Shown here in pieces: positions 18,760 through 27,499 of a DNA stretch of 64,000 bases. Under the pieces are notes generated by a model, which saw only the letters and a program-made list of their open reading frames with translations, searched no databases and was not told the DNA's origin. How positions within the stretch are numbered: position 1 is the first letter of the stretch; every line of letters starts with the position of its first letter. Position numbers and translations under genes: made by a program. Source of the DNA: an uncultured Clostridia bacterium (GTDB lineage Bacteria > Bacillota > Clostridia > Peptostreptococcales > Acidaminobacteraceae). Where the stretch lies: positions 62,001-126,000 of the forward strand of contig CAKMJV010000010.1 in the NCBI GenBank assembly GCA_927417275.1. The letters are read 5' to 3'.

Positions 18760-19683
18760 TTACTCCTTTCCAAGTTTTATTCTAGGGTCGATGAGACTGT
18801 AAGCAACATCTACGAGTAAAATCATGATAATATAGAATATCGCATAGAAAACAGTCATTCCCATAATGGTGGTATAATCTCTATTACCAATACTCTCGAT
18901 AAAGTAGCGGCCCATGCCAGGAACTGCAAAAATCTTCTCAATAACAAATGATCCTGTCATTATCGCTGCAACCATAGGTCCGATATAAGTGACGACTGGT
19001 ATAAGTGCATTTTTTACGGCGTGCTTCGCGATGACTTTAAACTCACTAAGTCCATTTGCGCGTGCAGTTCGTATATAGTCTTGTCTTAATACTTCCAGCA
19101 TACTCGAACGCGTCAACCGCGATACAAATGATAAAGAGTAACCCGAGAGTGCAATGACAGGTCCTATATATCCTCTCCATGTATCAAGTCCGAACGTTGG
19201 TATCCAACCAAGTTTACCCCCAAAGAAATAAATAATCAGCGTTGCGACGACGAAACTTGGCACTGTTACACCAAGCGTTGCCATAAACATAACAATATAG
19301 TCGATCGGCTTATTTTGTTTCAATGCAGAAATAATCCCCAATGGTATACCAATTAGTATAATTAATAAGGATGCCATCCCTCCAATTTTTGCAGACGTTG
19401 GAAAACCAGCTTCTAGTAGATCGTTAACTGATGTACCTATTTTTGAATAAGAGGGTCCTAAATCAAACGTAATAAGTCCTTTCATGTAATCCAAATACTG
19501 GATATAAAGGGGTGCATCCAAATTATACTTTTCGTTCAGTGCTTTTAATATTTCATCTGGTACTGCTTTCTCGCGAACAAATGGTCCCCCAGGAATGGAA
19601 TGCATCATGGCAAACGTTAACGTCGCAATAAGCACAATGGTCATAACAGCTGATATAATCCGTCTTAAATAATAACTCCCCAC
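18760..19683 (-). CDS. oppB: oligopeptide ABC transporter permease OppB
   Basis: 307 aa from a GTG start (RBS AAAGGAG 7 nt upstream). Six TM segments; MGSYYLRRIISAVMTIVLIA at the N-terminus and the EAA loop AKHAVKNALIPVVTYIG (about 222-238) are typical of OppB/DppB. First gene of the opp cluster. The 309-nt region upstream is AT-rich; ATTATA at about 19790 could be a minus-strand -10. Confidence 0.94.
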   Translation of the reverse strand: MGSYYLRRIISAVMTIVLIATLTFAMMHSIPGGPFVREKAVPDEILKALNEKYNLDAPLYIQYLDYMKGLITFDLGPSYSKIGTSVNDLLEAGFPTSAKIGGMASLLIILIGIPLGIISALKQNKPIDYIVMFMATLGVTVPSFVVATLIIYFFGGKLGWIPTFGLDTWRGYIGPVIALSGYSLSFVSRLTRSSMLEVLRQDYIRTARANGLSEFKVIAKHAVKNALIPVVTYIGPMVAAIMTGSFVIEKIFAVPGMGRYFIESIGNRDYTTIMGMTVFYAIFYIIMILLVDVAYSLIDPRIKLGKE

Positions 19684-19992
19684 TGCTTATCTCCTTTCAA
19701 CTGTATAAATTCAATTGCTTTGATCATTTGCATACACTAATTTGTCTTGAGCCTTTGAAAATTCAACAAGTGTTACAAATTATTTATTATTATAACATTT
19801 TGTAAACATCCACGCCATGAATTTTTTTTAATATTAATTTATCAGAATATTGAGAATATTGCAATTACGAAACATTTCGTTCTCATTTCTTTTTCTTAAC
19901 ATCTAAAAAAAGGCTTGTTTTTCTTATAATATCAAGTATTATAAGAAGAAAAATAAATCACTTTTTAACAACAAGTTGAGAGGAGGAGCAAT
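19684..19992. other. divergent opp/ade intergenic region
   Basis: 309 nt. It contains a perfect 11-bp inverted repeat with a 5-nt loop at 19921-19947 (TTCTTATAATA ... TATTATAAGAA), overlapping a possible promoter for adenine deaminase (TTGTTT at 19915-19920 and TATTAT at 19937-19942, 16-nt spacer). The repeat could be an operator. No RNA gene was recognised; the bases do not match a purine riboswitch core that I could see. Confidence 0.4.
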
Positions 19993-21759
19993 TTGACCAC
20001 ATCAGAGAAAAAAGAGAAAAATGAAAAAGTCGAAAAAATTCAACGCATGAGACAGCGTGCAGTACTGGCATCTGGCAAACAACAGGTCGCTTTGGTGCTT
20101 AAAAACTGTAAAATCATCAACGTATTTAACGGCAAAATCATAGCATCTGATATTGCTATTGATCACGGTAAAATAATTGGTATAGGAAATTATAATGGAG
20201 AAACCGTCCTGGATATGGGCGGGCGCTATATCGCTCCTGGACTCATAGATGCGCATATGCATATGGAATCCACATTGGTAACACCTGAACAAATGTCACG
20301 AATCATCGTCCCGAGAGGCACTACTACAGTAATTGCAGATCCACATGAAATCGCTAACGTCTTGGGCATTGAGGGGATAAACTATATGATTGAGGCTGCT
20401 TCTAATACAGAGCTTAATGGATTTTTTATGATGCCCTCTTGTGTTCCTGCAACACCCTTTGAAAACGCCGGTTTCATTCTGGATCGCGATGCACTTTCAA
20501 CATTAGAATCCCATCCAAAAGTTTTAGGACTAGGCGAAGTAATGGATTACCCTAATGTCATTTCTGGAAACTTAGATATATTGTCTAAATTAGAAATGGC
20601 CGATCGCATGATCATCGATGGCCACGGCCCAAGTTTAACAGGAAAATCACTCAACGCTTATGTCATTAATGGCATTCGAACAGATCACGAATGTACAACT
20701 GTCGAAGAAATGGAAGAGCGTATCGGTCTCGGCATGTATGTTGCAATCAGAGAAGGAACAGCAGCAAGAAATCTCGAGGTCCTAATAAAAGGCATTAACA
20801 ACCACACCAAACAACAGTGCATGTTTTGTACAGATGACAAACATCCTGAGGACATATTAAAAGAAGGGCATATCGATTATAATGTCAAACGCGCAATCGA
20901 ATTAGGTATTGACCCGATCACAGCTATACAGATGGCTACTATTAATCCTGCACGATGTTATAATTTAAGAGATATTGGTGCAATTGCTCCAGGATACGAT
21001 GCCGATTTAATCGTGTTCGATTCATTTGATACATTCGAGATTGAAGAAGTATTCAAAAAAGGGCGCCTTGTAGCAAAAAATAAGAAACCTCTTTTTGAAG
21101 TTTCTATTTCAGATACATCTAAAGTTACGAATACCATCAAACTCAAGCCAATAACATCCGAACAACTTCATTTATCTCTCGAAAGTGATGTTGCAAAAGT
21201 CATCCGAATTACACCTGGAAGCATCGTTACAGAGCATGTGGTCCGGCGGATCTATCAAGATCATAACGGACATTTCAAACCCAATCCTATGATCGATATC
21301 GTCAAGATAGCCGTGCTTGAGCGTTATGGAAAAACCAATACAATAGGTATCGGACTGGTTGAAAACTTTAAAATAAAGAATGGTGCCATCGCAACAACCA
21401 TTTCCCATGATTCACATAATGTCATCGTTATCGGCGATAATGATCCTGACATGGCACAAGCAGTTAACGCACTCATCGAAATAGAAGGCGGTATCGTATT
21501 GACCTCTAATGGAAAAATTATAGGCACATTACCACTTCCTATTGCAGGTTTAATGTCCACACAATCCATGGAAGAGGTGTCTTCACAAATAGAAAAACTT
21601 AAAAAACTAGCAAATGAAACCTTGAGCATCCCTTCAACACTTGAACCCTTTATGACATTAAGTTTCTTAGCTTTACCGGTCATACCTGAACTCAAAATAA
21701 CCGATCAAGGCTATTTTGACGTAACAAAATTTGAGTTTGTAGATATCTCTGTTATATAA
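19993..21759 (+). CDS. ade: adenine deaminase
   Basis: 588 aa, the normal length for Ade. TTG start with AGGAGG spaced 6 nt upstream. Amidohydrolase features: metal-binding GLIDAHMHMESTLVTP (about 78-93), ADPHEIANVLG (about 115-125), MDYPNVISGN, DGHGPSLTGKSLNAY, and TDDKHPEDI. C-terminal ade-specific domain has SHDSHNVIVIGDND. It converts adenine to hypoxanthine and ammonia for purine salvage. Single gene divergent from opp; an IS element has landed a few bases after its stop. Confidence 0.95.
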   Translation: MTTSEKKEKNEKVEKIQRMRQRAVLASGKQQVALVLKNCKIINVFNGKIIASDIAIDHGKIIGIGNYNGETVLDMGGRYIAPGLIDAHMHMESTLVTPEQMSRIIVPRGTTTVIADPHEIANVLGIEGINYMIEAASNTELNGFFMMPSCVPATPFENAGFILDRDALSTLESHPKVLGLGEVMDYPNVISGNLDILSKLEMADRMIIDGHGPSLTGKSLNAYVINGIRTDHECTTVEEMEERIGLGMYVAIREGTAARNLEVLIKGINNHTKQQCMFCTDDKHPEDILKEGHIDYNVKRAIELGIDPITAIQMATINPARCYNLRDIGAIAPGYDADLIVFDSFDTFEIEEVFKKGRLVAKNKKPLFEVSISDTSKVTNTIKLKPITSEQLHLSLESDVAKVIRITPGSIVTEHVVRRIYQDHNGHFKPNPMIDIVKIAVLERYGKTNTIGIGLVENFKIKNGAIATTISHDSHNVIVIGDNDPDMAQAVNALIEIEGGIVLTSNGKIIGTLPLPIAGLMSTQSMEEVSSQIEKLKKLANETLSIPSTLEPFMTLSFLALPVIPELKITDQGYFDVTKFEFVDISVI

Positions 21760-21820
21760 CTAAACGAAGGGGCAATCGGGAAAATACCTAATTGACCGCT
21801 GAAAAACAATAAACATGAAG

Positions 21821-21868
21821 AAATGCTAGAAATGAGGCTTACGTAAAGTCCTTTCTAGCATTTTTTTA
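21821..21868 (+). terminator. plus-strand terminator inside the IS left end
   Basis: Arms AAATGCTAGAAA and TTTCTAGCATTT (21821-21832 and 21852-21863) followed by TTTTTTTATC. It would stop transcription arriving from ade before it runs antisense into the transposase. Confidence 0.8.
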
Positions 21869-21955
21869 TCTAGATTTTGTTTTTGTCTCAGTTATGCCTG
21901 AATTTTGAACATAACAAAAACATTTCGGATTCAGAGTCGGGCGTCTTAATTCAAA

Positions 21956-23689
21956 TCATGCAGCTTGGTCAATTTTCCCTTCGAATCTTTTGATTTTACC
22001 CATTACAAACTTATGATACTTATCTATGTTTTTACCAAAAGCGAATAGCATAAATTCTTTTAGCACCTTATCCTGTGTGCGATGGTTGAACTGTCTAAAG
22101 TCGTCGTTTGCTTTCATGTCTCCAAAGAAACCTTCTGTTTGAATAGAACGAATTTGTCTGTTTAGAATGCCCTTGTCACTGTGTATATTATTGTATGATT
22201 TTTCTTTTAAACCGTCCCAGCATTCATTGACTTTTATCACTTTGTTTTTAGCACGGTGCTTGGTTTCGTCGTATTTGTATAAACACTTTGGCTTAAGTTC
22301 ACAATTACTGCAATCTTTGCAAGAGTAAACTTGATGTGTTTGCGTATAGCCTTTCGAGTGGCTGACCTGTGTTTTATCAAATGTAATCAGACGATTATTT
22401 GCGCAAAGATAACCTGAGTCTACTTTCGTCATATTTCTATACTTACCAATATCACCTTTGTAAGCACGCTTTTTCATCATTTCATGTTCTTGGAGTTTGA
22501 TAAAACTCTCAATCCCTTTCTGCTGAAGAAAAAATAGGTTCTTTTCACTACTATAACCGCTGTCTGCCGTCACTTCGTTCGGATAGTGGCCAAGATGTTC
22601 TTGATGCAGTTCAAGAACCGGTATCAAAGGATTGTAATCCGTGCGATCTGCACTCACATAACTATGCACCACAAAGTAGTTTTCAACTGCAATCTGTACA
22701 TTATAAGCCGGTTTGAGTTGACCATTCATCATATGATCATCTTTCATCCTCATAAAGGTTGCTTCTAGATCTGTTTTAGAATAACTATTTCTATCTGATC
22801 CCATGATTTTAAATGATGTTTTATATCGCATCAGTCGCTCGCCAAAGGCTTCAAATCTTTCGTATAGCCTTTGAAGCTCACTTTTTCGTTGACCTTTTCC
22901 ATCAACAAATGCAATGCCTTCTCCTTTAGCAATCGCCATAAGTTTAACTTGTATTTTAAGCATTTCTAGCGGTGACATGTTATCTATCTCAATGACTGTG
23001 TTATTGGATAACTTTTTCTTGTCGTTCACTTTTCTTGATCGGTTCTTTTTGATGACCTCGCGCACTTTTTCCATACCTTCAATAATGAACATGTTCATGG
23101 TGGAAAGTGTGTATTTCACATCGTAAGCATTTTCTGTAATCAGGGTATTGTAATCATTATAGCCATTCTCAATAGCATCTAGTAACCCTACAAGGTGGTA
23201 GTTTATACTGCCGCGCCAAACAAATGTGTAACGATTCGCATTCGCTTCAATTTTTGTTCCATCAATGAACAGGGCTTTTAATGACACAAAGCCTTCTTTT
23301 TCTAGTTTTCTTATGAACTGATAATGTAAGTCCTTAAGAATCTCATTCGTTAGTTTGTTATTGATGAAATCATAGAAAGCATCGCGCTGTGGCCTTTCAC
23401 CTTGAGCAAGCCAAATGTAGGCAAGGTCTCTCGTACAGAGTTCTACAATTCGGTCTACTGCTCTTACACCTCTAAGCGCAGAATAGACTAATACTGAAAA
23501 CAACATGATGGGGTTGTAACCTTTTCGTCCCAACCTGTTGTACTGATTTAACAAACTGGAGAAATCCAGTTCTTTCATAACACGTTTTACGATGTGTACA
23601 GGATCATCTGATGGAACACCGATTTGGTATAAATTATAATTTATCCGTAGTTGCCCTAATTCAAAAAATTCGTTATAATAATTATGCAT
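21956..23689 (-). CDS. IS1182-family transposase
   Basis: 577 aa, apparently intact. N-terminal DUF772-like region (GYNPIMLFSVLVYSALRGVR) and DDE core: LFIDGTKIEANANR (first Asp, about 142-155), TADSGYSSEKN (second Asp, about 375-385) and QTEGFFGDMKAND (Glu, about 525-537). A zinc-ribbon-like CKDCSNCELKPKC lies near residue 455. No clear Shine-Dalgarno is seen before the ATG at 23689, consistent with low translation. Likely active or recently active since the frame and ends are preserved. Confidence 0.92.
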   Translation of the reverse strand: MHNYYNEFFELGQLRINYNLYQIGVPSDDPVHIVKRVMKELDFSSLLNQYNRLGRKGYNPIMLFSVLVYSALRGVRAVDRIVELCTRDLAYIWLAQGERPQRDAFYDFINNKLTNEILKDLHYQFIRKLEKEGFVSLKALFIDGTKIEANANRYTFVWRGSINYHLVGLLDAIENGYNDYNTLITENAYDVKYTLSTMNMFIIEGMEKVREVIKKNRSRKVNDKKKLSNNTVIEIDNMSPLEMLKIQVKLMAIAKGEGIAFVDGKGQRKSELQRLYERFEAFGERLMRYKTSFKIMGSDRNSYSKTDLEATFMRMKDDHMMNGQLKPAYNVQIAVENYFVVHSYVSADRTDYNPLIPVLELHQEHLGHYPNEVTADSGYSSEKNLFFLQQKGIESFIKLQEHEMMKKRAYKGDIGKYRNMTKVDSGYLCANNRLITFDKTQVSHSKGYTQTHQVYSCKDCSNCELKPKCLYKYDETKHRAKNKVIKVNECWDGLKEKSYNNIHSDKGILNRQIRSIQTEGFFGDMKANDDFRQFNHRTQDKVLKEFMLFAFGKNIDKYHKFVMGKIKRFEGKIDQAA

Positions 23690-23739
23690 GTTTTTATTAT
23701 TTTGTACGTATGTCGCAAGACTATGTGCAACGAGATTAA

Positions 23740-23813
23740 GATGGTGGGAAGACCATCTTTTTTTCGTACAAAAATCCTCCTACAATGTCTATTCGACACT
23801 GATAGGAGGATTT
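23740..23813. terminator. two hairpins at the IS right end
   Basis: First, AAGATGGT / ACCATCTT followed on the plus strand by TTTTTTT (23741-23766). Second, AAATCCTCCTA / TAGGAGGATTT (about 23768-23813), a long-loop stem followed on the minus strand by a short T run. The second is placed to stop minus-strand transcription from the hemerythrin side entering the transposase. Role inferred. Confidence 0.55.
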
Positions 23814-23931
23814 CCTTTTTGATTATAAATATTTTTTTCTGAAACTATCTATTTCCCGACAGCCCCTGAAACGCACATAACGTCCGTTTACATAACGATG
23901 AAGGCGGATATAATCGCCTAAGTATGTAGTA

Positions 23932-24333
23932 TTATTTGTTCAGATGTTTGGCAACTTCAACATCCATTCTCTTGATGTGGTTGATAAACCACCCTGCAAT
24001 CAGTTTGTTGAGTTCAATGGCATTTTTGGAAGAGTTGGGATCTTCTTTGATTTTAATCGTGAGTGCACCTAATTGTTCTATGAAATACCGATGATTCTTT
24101 TGATGCGCTTCTAAATCTGGAAATCCGTGTTTCTTCTGAATTTTTTCTTCTTCTTCAAAATGTGTTTTCACATATTTGTTCAGAAAATCTACCGTTTGAA
24201 CGATCTTTTCTTTGCCCTGACCTCTCATCATGCATTCGCTTAACTCCCGAGCTTTTTCTATGATCAGTTTATGATCTTGATCTATCTTCGGGTGATTAAC
24301 TTTTAAGCGATCGTCCCATTTATACATATCCAT
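23932..24333 (-). CDS. bacteriohemerythrin
   Basis: 133 aa from ATG at 24333 (RBS GGAGGTG; the longer open frame to 24405 has no RBS). All-helical hemerythrin domain with the diiron ligands: HPKIDQDHK (about 14-22), HFEEEEKIQ (about 56-64; His and Glu), HQKNHRYF (about 73-80) and WFINHIKRMD (about 113-122; His and Asp). It binds O2 (or NO) reversibly and is common in anaerobes that meet oxygen. Immediately upstream is a long inverted repeat, and downstream the IS right end. Single-domain, cytosolic. Confidence 0.9.
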   Translation of the reverse strand: MDMYKWDDRLKVNHPKIDQDHKLIIEKARELSECMMRGQGKEKIVQTVDFLNKYVKTHFEEEEKIQKKHGFPDLEAHQKNHRYFIEQLGALTIKIKEDPNSSKNAIELNKLIAGWFINHIKRMDVEVAKHLNK

Positions 24334-24389
24334 CTTTTCACCTCCATTTTCGTAATACCCACTAATTAGGAGATTATTCAAAAAGTGAG

Positions 24390-24473
24390 AAAAAGTCCCT
24401 GGCAACTTTTTGCAAGCTCATAATGGAATAGCTATTTTATGTGCGACTAACAAAAAGTTGCCAGGGACTTTTT
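24390..24473. repeat. 23-bp perfect inverted repeat (REP/MITE-like hairpin)
   Basis: Arms 24390-24412 and 24451-24473 are exact reverse complements (core GTCCCTGGCAACTTTTTG), separated by 38 nt. It sits between the cobalamin adenosyltransferase and hemerythrin genes, both on the minus strand. The adjacent GTCCAGGTCCC echoes the arm, hinting at a degenerate further copy. It resembles dispersed extragenic palindromes; a terminator role is also possible. Confidence 0.7.
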
Positions 24474-24486
24474 GTCCAGGTCCCTC

Positions 24487-25002
24487 TTAGCAATCAATGC
24501 CTGGCCGTGAGAGTACCCCTTGTGTATAGTAATGTTTTATTTCCTTCATCTCAGTAACGAGATCGGCCATTTCGATTAGGGCGTCGGGGGCATAACGACC
24601 CGTCAGAACCACTTCTACATGCGTGGCGCGGTTAGTTAGCGCTTGGATAACGGCGTTAAGTTCTATGAGTTCATAGTAGAGCGCGATAAAGATTTCATCG
24701 AGTATAACCAGATCGTAAGTGCCTAATTGAAGTTTTTCAGCACACTGCATAAGCGCTTCTTTGGCGATTTGGATGTCGGCAGGGTCTGGATCTTTTTTGA
24801 TAAAGCACCCTCTGCCCAGTTGTTCGATTTCGATGTTCGGTAGATACTTGGTGATGGCCGTTTCAGAATATTTCATGTCTTTGACGAATTGCCCGATATA
24901 AACTTTCTTCTCAGCACAGGCAGCACGTACAGCGAGACCAAAAGCTGCAGTGCTTTTTCCCTTGCCATTACCCGTATAGATGTGCATATAACCTTTTGAC
25001 AT
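24487..25002 (-). CDS. cobO: cob(I)yrinic acid a,c-diamide adenosyltransferase
   Basis: 171 aa, CobA/CobO/BtuR family. P-loop YTGNGKGKST (about 9-18), the KVYIGQFVKDMKYSE segment, DLVILDEIFIAL (Walker B-like, about 99-110), and VVLTGRYAPDALIEMADLVTEM, all typical. It transfers the adenosyl group of ATP to cobalt of corrinoids to form coenzyme B12 precursors. No other cobalamin genes are nearby, so it may serve salvage. RBS GAGAGG precedes the ATG. Confidence 0.93.
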   Translation of the reverse strand: MSKGYMHIYTGNGKGKSTAAFGLAVRAACAEKKVYIGQFVKDMKYSETAITKYLPNIEIEQLGRGCFIKKDPDPADIQIAKEALMQCAEKLQLGTYDLVILDEIFIALYYELIELNAVIQALTNRATHVEVVLTGRYAPDALIEMADLVTEMKEIKHYYTQGVLSRPGIDC

Positions 25003-25104
25003 ATGAACCTCTCTTTTTTGTCAGATTTTATAAAACAGAAAACGCGTGAATGTGCCCATAAATGGGTATCTTCTGTATAATTATAGCATTGAAGGAGGCA
25101 AAAA

Positions 25105-25497
25105 ATGATTTATCTACGCAATTTTATGATTACTTTTTCGGTTTTTATGGTGGTAGATTTAATATGGTTGGGTTTTATCGCAAAAAATCTATATGCAAAA
25201 CATCTCGGGTACCTTATGGCAGATAAAGTCAACTGGATCGCGGCCATCGTGTTTTATGTCATTTTTATCATCGGGTTATTATACTTCGTGATCATGCCAG
25301 GAGAATCGCTACAAAAGGTTCTCTTAACGGGCGCATTATTCGGTTTCATCACCTATGCCACCTATGATTTAACGAATCTTGCCACGTTAAAAGACTGGCC
25401 GATTACCATCACCATCATCGACTTGATTTGGGGTACGGTTTTGGCAGCGACAACATCAAGCGTAAGTTATTTGATTATCACGAAAATCAATCAGTAA
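25105..25497 (+). CDS. DUF2177 family membrane protein
   Basis: 130 aa with four hydrophobic segments (about 5-27, 42-63, 73-92, 103-125). The segments VDLIWLGFIAKNLYAKHLG and TYATYDLTNLATLKDWP are the family hallmarks. Function unknown. RBS AAGGAGG; divergent from cobO with about 100 nt between. A perfect 15-bp hairpin terminator follows. Confidence 0.88.
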   Translation: MIYLRNFMITFSVFMVVDLIWLGFIAKNLYAKHLGYLMADKVNWIAAIVFYVIFIIGLLYFVIMPGESLQKVLLTGALFGFITYATYDLTNLATLKDWPITITIIDLIWGTVLAATTSSVSYLIITKINQ

Positions 25498-25521
25498 AAA
25501 ACCATGACTTTTGTCACATAT

Positions 25522-25560
25522 AAAAAGCACATCTTATGACTATGGTAAGATGTGCTTTTT
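25522..25560 (+). terminator. terminator after DUF2177 gene
   Basis: 15-bp perfect inverted repeat (AAAAAGCACATCTTA / TAAGATGTGCTTTTT) with a 9-nt loop and terminal TTTTT. A TATAAT at 25573-25578 just downstream could be the -10 of the next gene. Confidence 0.85.
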
Positions 25561-25612
25561 ACATGTGTGCCTTATAATAGGATTAAGCATTACATCAAGG
25601 AGGAAAATTGAA

Positions 25613-26557
25613 ATGAAAAATAAGCAACTCATTTTGATGCTCTGCGTCTTTATTTTAGTCTTAACAGGCTGTATGCAAGGTGAAGATTACGAAGCTTATA
25701 TAGCAGCAGTGGATAAGACGGAAGAAGTGAAAAGTGGTAGATCGCGAACGGAAGTGCTCGTAGAAAGCACCTTTAATCAAGAAGTGCTCAGAGAATATCC
25801 GCCTGACGAGATAAAAGTTTTTGAAAAGTATCTGTTTACAATGGAAGAACGGTTTAACCGTACAGCAGATCAGAGCATCATAGAAATATTTTATTATAAC
25901 AACACATTGGGTACCGATTTGTATCTGTATCAAGTGGGCAAAGGAAAAATGTATTTGAAATTACCTTTTATCAACGCACTTTATGACGTTAATGCACAAG
26001 TAGATATGCCCACGGGCAACATCGGTGGATTTACAAAAGTCGTGGGCGAAGAGTGGCAACGCATGTTAAAAGTGGAAAATATTTTTATGGGCGAAAAGAC
26101 ATTGATCAAAAATAAAGATGGTGAAATAAAAGCAACAAAGTTTACCGTCAAACCCACAGCGCTTCAATTGGATTTGTTTATGACGCAGCTCAGGTTAGCG
26201 CTCATACGGCATAAAGCAGAATTGGTTACCCTGTATCAAGAGATGGAACTTGGTGAGGGTATGACAGAGGCGTTGTTTGAAACCGTTGTCAATGCATTAA
26301 TGGACTCCATCACCATTACGGGCTATGAAGAAACGGCATATGTAGATGTAGACGGCTATGTAGTAGAAGAAAAGGTCGTGATAGATCTTAGTTATGCGAG
26401 CAACACAGAAGTTGAAAATTTCTTTGAGACACAACGCATTACGATAGTGAACACCTTATGGGAAATTGAACGTAAGCAACAACTCGATTTTAGTACGCTG
26501 GATCAACTTGATATTTTACCGATAGAAAAACTAACAGATTGGAGTGTGTCCCCATGA
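25613..26557 (+). CDS. putative lipoprotein of an ABC-2 export cassette
   Basis: 314 aa from ATG at 25613 (AAGGAGG at about 25598; the open frame extends upstream without an RBS). Signal peptide with lipobox LVLTGC. The mature part is acidic, soluble and beta-rich (EDYEAYIAAVDKTEEVKSGR near the N-terminus), reminiscent of DUF6612-like lipoproteins but not assigned with confidence. Its stop TGA overlaps the ATG of the ABC ATPase (ATGA), so the product is made with the transporter and may be an accessory or substrate-binding lipoprotein. Confidence 0.7.
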   Translation: MKNKQLILMLCVFILVLTGCMQGEDYEAYIAAVDKTEEVKSGRSRTEVLVESTFNQEVLREYPPDEIKVFEKYLFTMEERFNRTADQSIIEIFYYNNTLGTDLYLYQVGKGKMYLKLPFINALYDVNAQVDMPTGNIGGFTKVVGEEWQRMLKVENIFMGEKTLIKNKDGEIKATKFTVKPTALQLDLFMTQLRLALIRHKAELVTLYQEMELGEGMTEALFETVVNALMDSITITGYEETAYVDVDGYVVEEKVVIDLSYASNTEVENFFETQRITIVNTLWEIERKQQLDFSTLDQLDILPIEKLTDWSVSP

Positions 26558-27489
26558 TTATTAAAGCAGAAAATTTAAAGAAGGTTTTTGGAAATTTCGT
26601 AGCAGTTGATGGCATTAACTTAGAGATTCCATCTGGTCAAATCGTCGGATTACTGGGTCCCAATGGTGCCGGAAAATCCACCACCATTTCCATGATATCC
26701 ACACTGTACAAACCCACTTCTGGGCGCCTATTGTTTGACGGAAAAGACATCGTAAAAGAACCAAAGTGGATTAAACCGCATTTGGGATATGTGCCTCAAG
26801 AAATTGCGCTTTATCAAACGTTGACAGGTTATGAAAACCTCAAATACTTTGGCGGCCTTTATGGCCTTAAAGGCGTGGAACTAAAAAAGAGAATCGCAAG
26901 TGTATCAGAAATCATCGGAATCGATGACCGATTAAAAGACAAAGTTGAGCAGTATTCAGGCGGTATGAAGCGCCGTATCAACATAGGTGTAGCGCTTCTC
27001 CATAATCCGAAACTCATCATCATGGATGAGCCAACTGTAGGCATCGATCCACAATCGAGAAATCACATACTCGACACCGTAAAATTGTTAAACGAACAGG
27101 GCATGACTGTGATTTATACCAGTCATTACATGGAAGAGGTTGAAGCACTTTGCCAAAGTGTTTATATTATGGATCATGGCAAGGTAATCGCATCAGGTAC
27201 ACAAGAAGAACTCATAAGCCAATCTGACAGTCACACGGCCATCCACATGACATTTGACGTATCCGTAAAAGAATATTTGGCGCGTTTTAAAGAGATTAAG
27301 AACGTCATGGCGATTACTCAAAACACAGAGATGGACGTTTCCATTTTAGCCAGTGGCAATGGCAATAGCCAAAAAGAAATTATACACGAAATAATGAGCA
27401 TGGACATCGGACTCGTATCGTTTGATGTGACTAAACCCAATTTAGAGCAGGTATTTTTGAAATTAACTGGACGCGGATTAAGAGATTAG
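26554..27489 (+). CDS. ABC exporter ATPase (NatA/DrrA type)
   Basis: 311 aa from ATG at 26554, overlapping the lipoprotein stop. Walker A GPNGAGKST (about 37-45), Q-loop GYVPQEIALYQ, signature YSGGMKRRINIGVAL, Walker B LIIMDEPTVGIDP, and H-loop YTSHYMEE. A C-terminal ~85-residue extension is typical of DrrA/NatA ATPases. It drives the ABC-2 permeases that follow. Substrate unknown (drug, lipid, sodium or peptide). Confidence 0.93.
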   Translation: MIIKAENLKKVFGNFVAVDGINLEIPSGQIVGLLGPNGAGKSTTISMISTLYKPTSGRLLFDGKDIVKEPKWIKPHLGYVPQEIALYQTLTGYENLKYFGGLYGLKGVELKKRIASVSEIIGIDDRLKDKVEQYSGGMKRRINIGVALLHNPKLIIMDEPTVGIDPQSRNHILDTVKLLNEQGMTVIYTSHYMEEVEALCQSVYIMDHGKVIASGTQEELISQSDSHTAIHMTFDVSVKEYLARFKEIKNVMAITQNTEMDVSILASGNGNSQKEIIHEIMSMDIGLVSFDVTKPNLEQVFLKLTGRGLRD

Positions 27490-27499
27490 GAGGCAGAGG

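Larger units (their letters stand above)
21767..23868 (-). mobile_element. IS1182-family insertion sequence
   Basis: About 2.1 kb. The ends form imperfect inverted repeats: left AAGGGGCAATCGGGAAA, right (reverse complement) CAGGGGCTGTCGGGAAA, 14 of 17 identical. Five-base direct repeats AAACG flank it (21762-21766 and 23869-23873), suggesting a target duplication, though IS1182 targets vary and this could be chance. It encodes a full-length transposase (21956-23689). Both ends carry hairpins outside the transposase gene that could block incoming transcription. Inserted directly after ade without harming it. Confidence 0.85.

Noticed and set aside
19800-19992. Purine riboswitch before ade
   Set aside because: No recognisable three-way junction core or conserved loop bases; only a simple inverted repeat was seen.
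21324-21695. 123-aa minus-strand ORF opposite ade
   Set aside because: Shadow of adenine deaminase with low-complexity composition and no RBS.
24390-24473. CRISPR repeat
   Set aside because: Only two arms in opposite orientation with one 38-nt spacer; not a direct repeat array and no cas genes.
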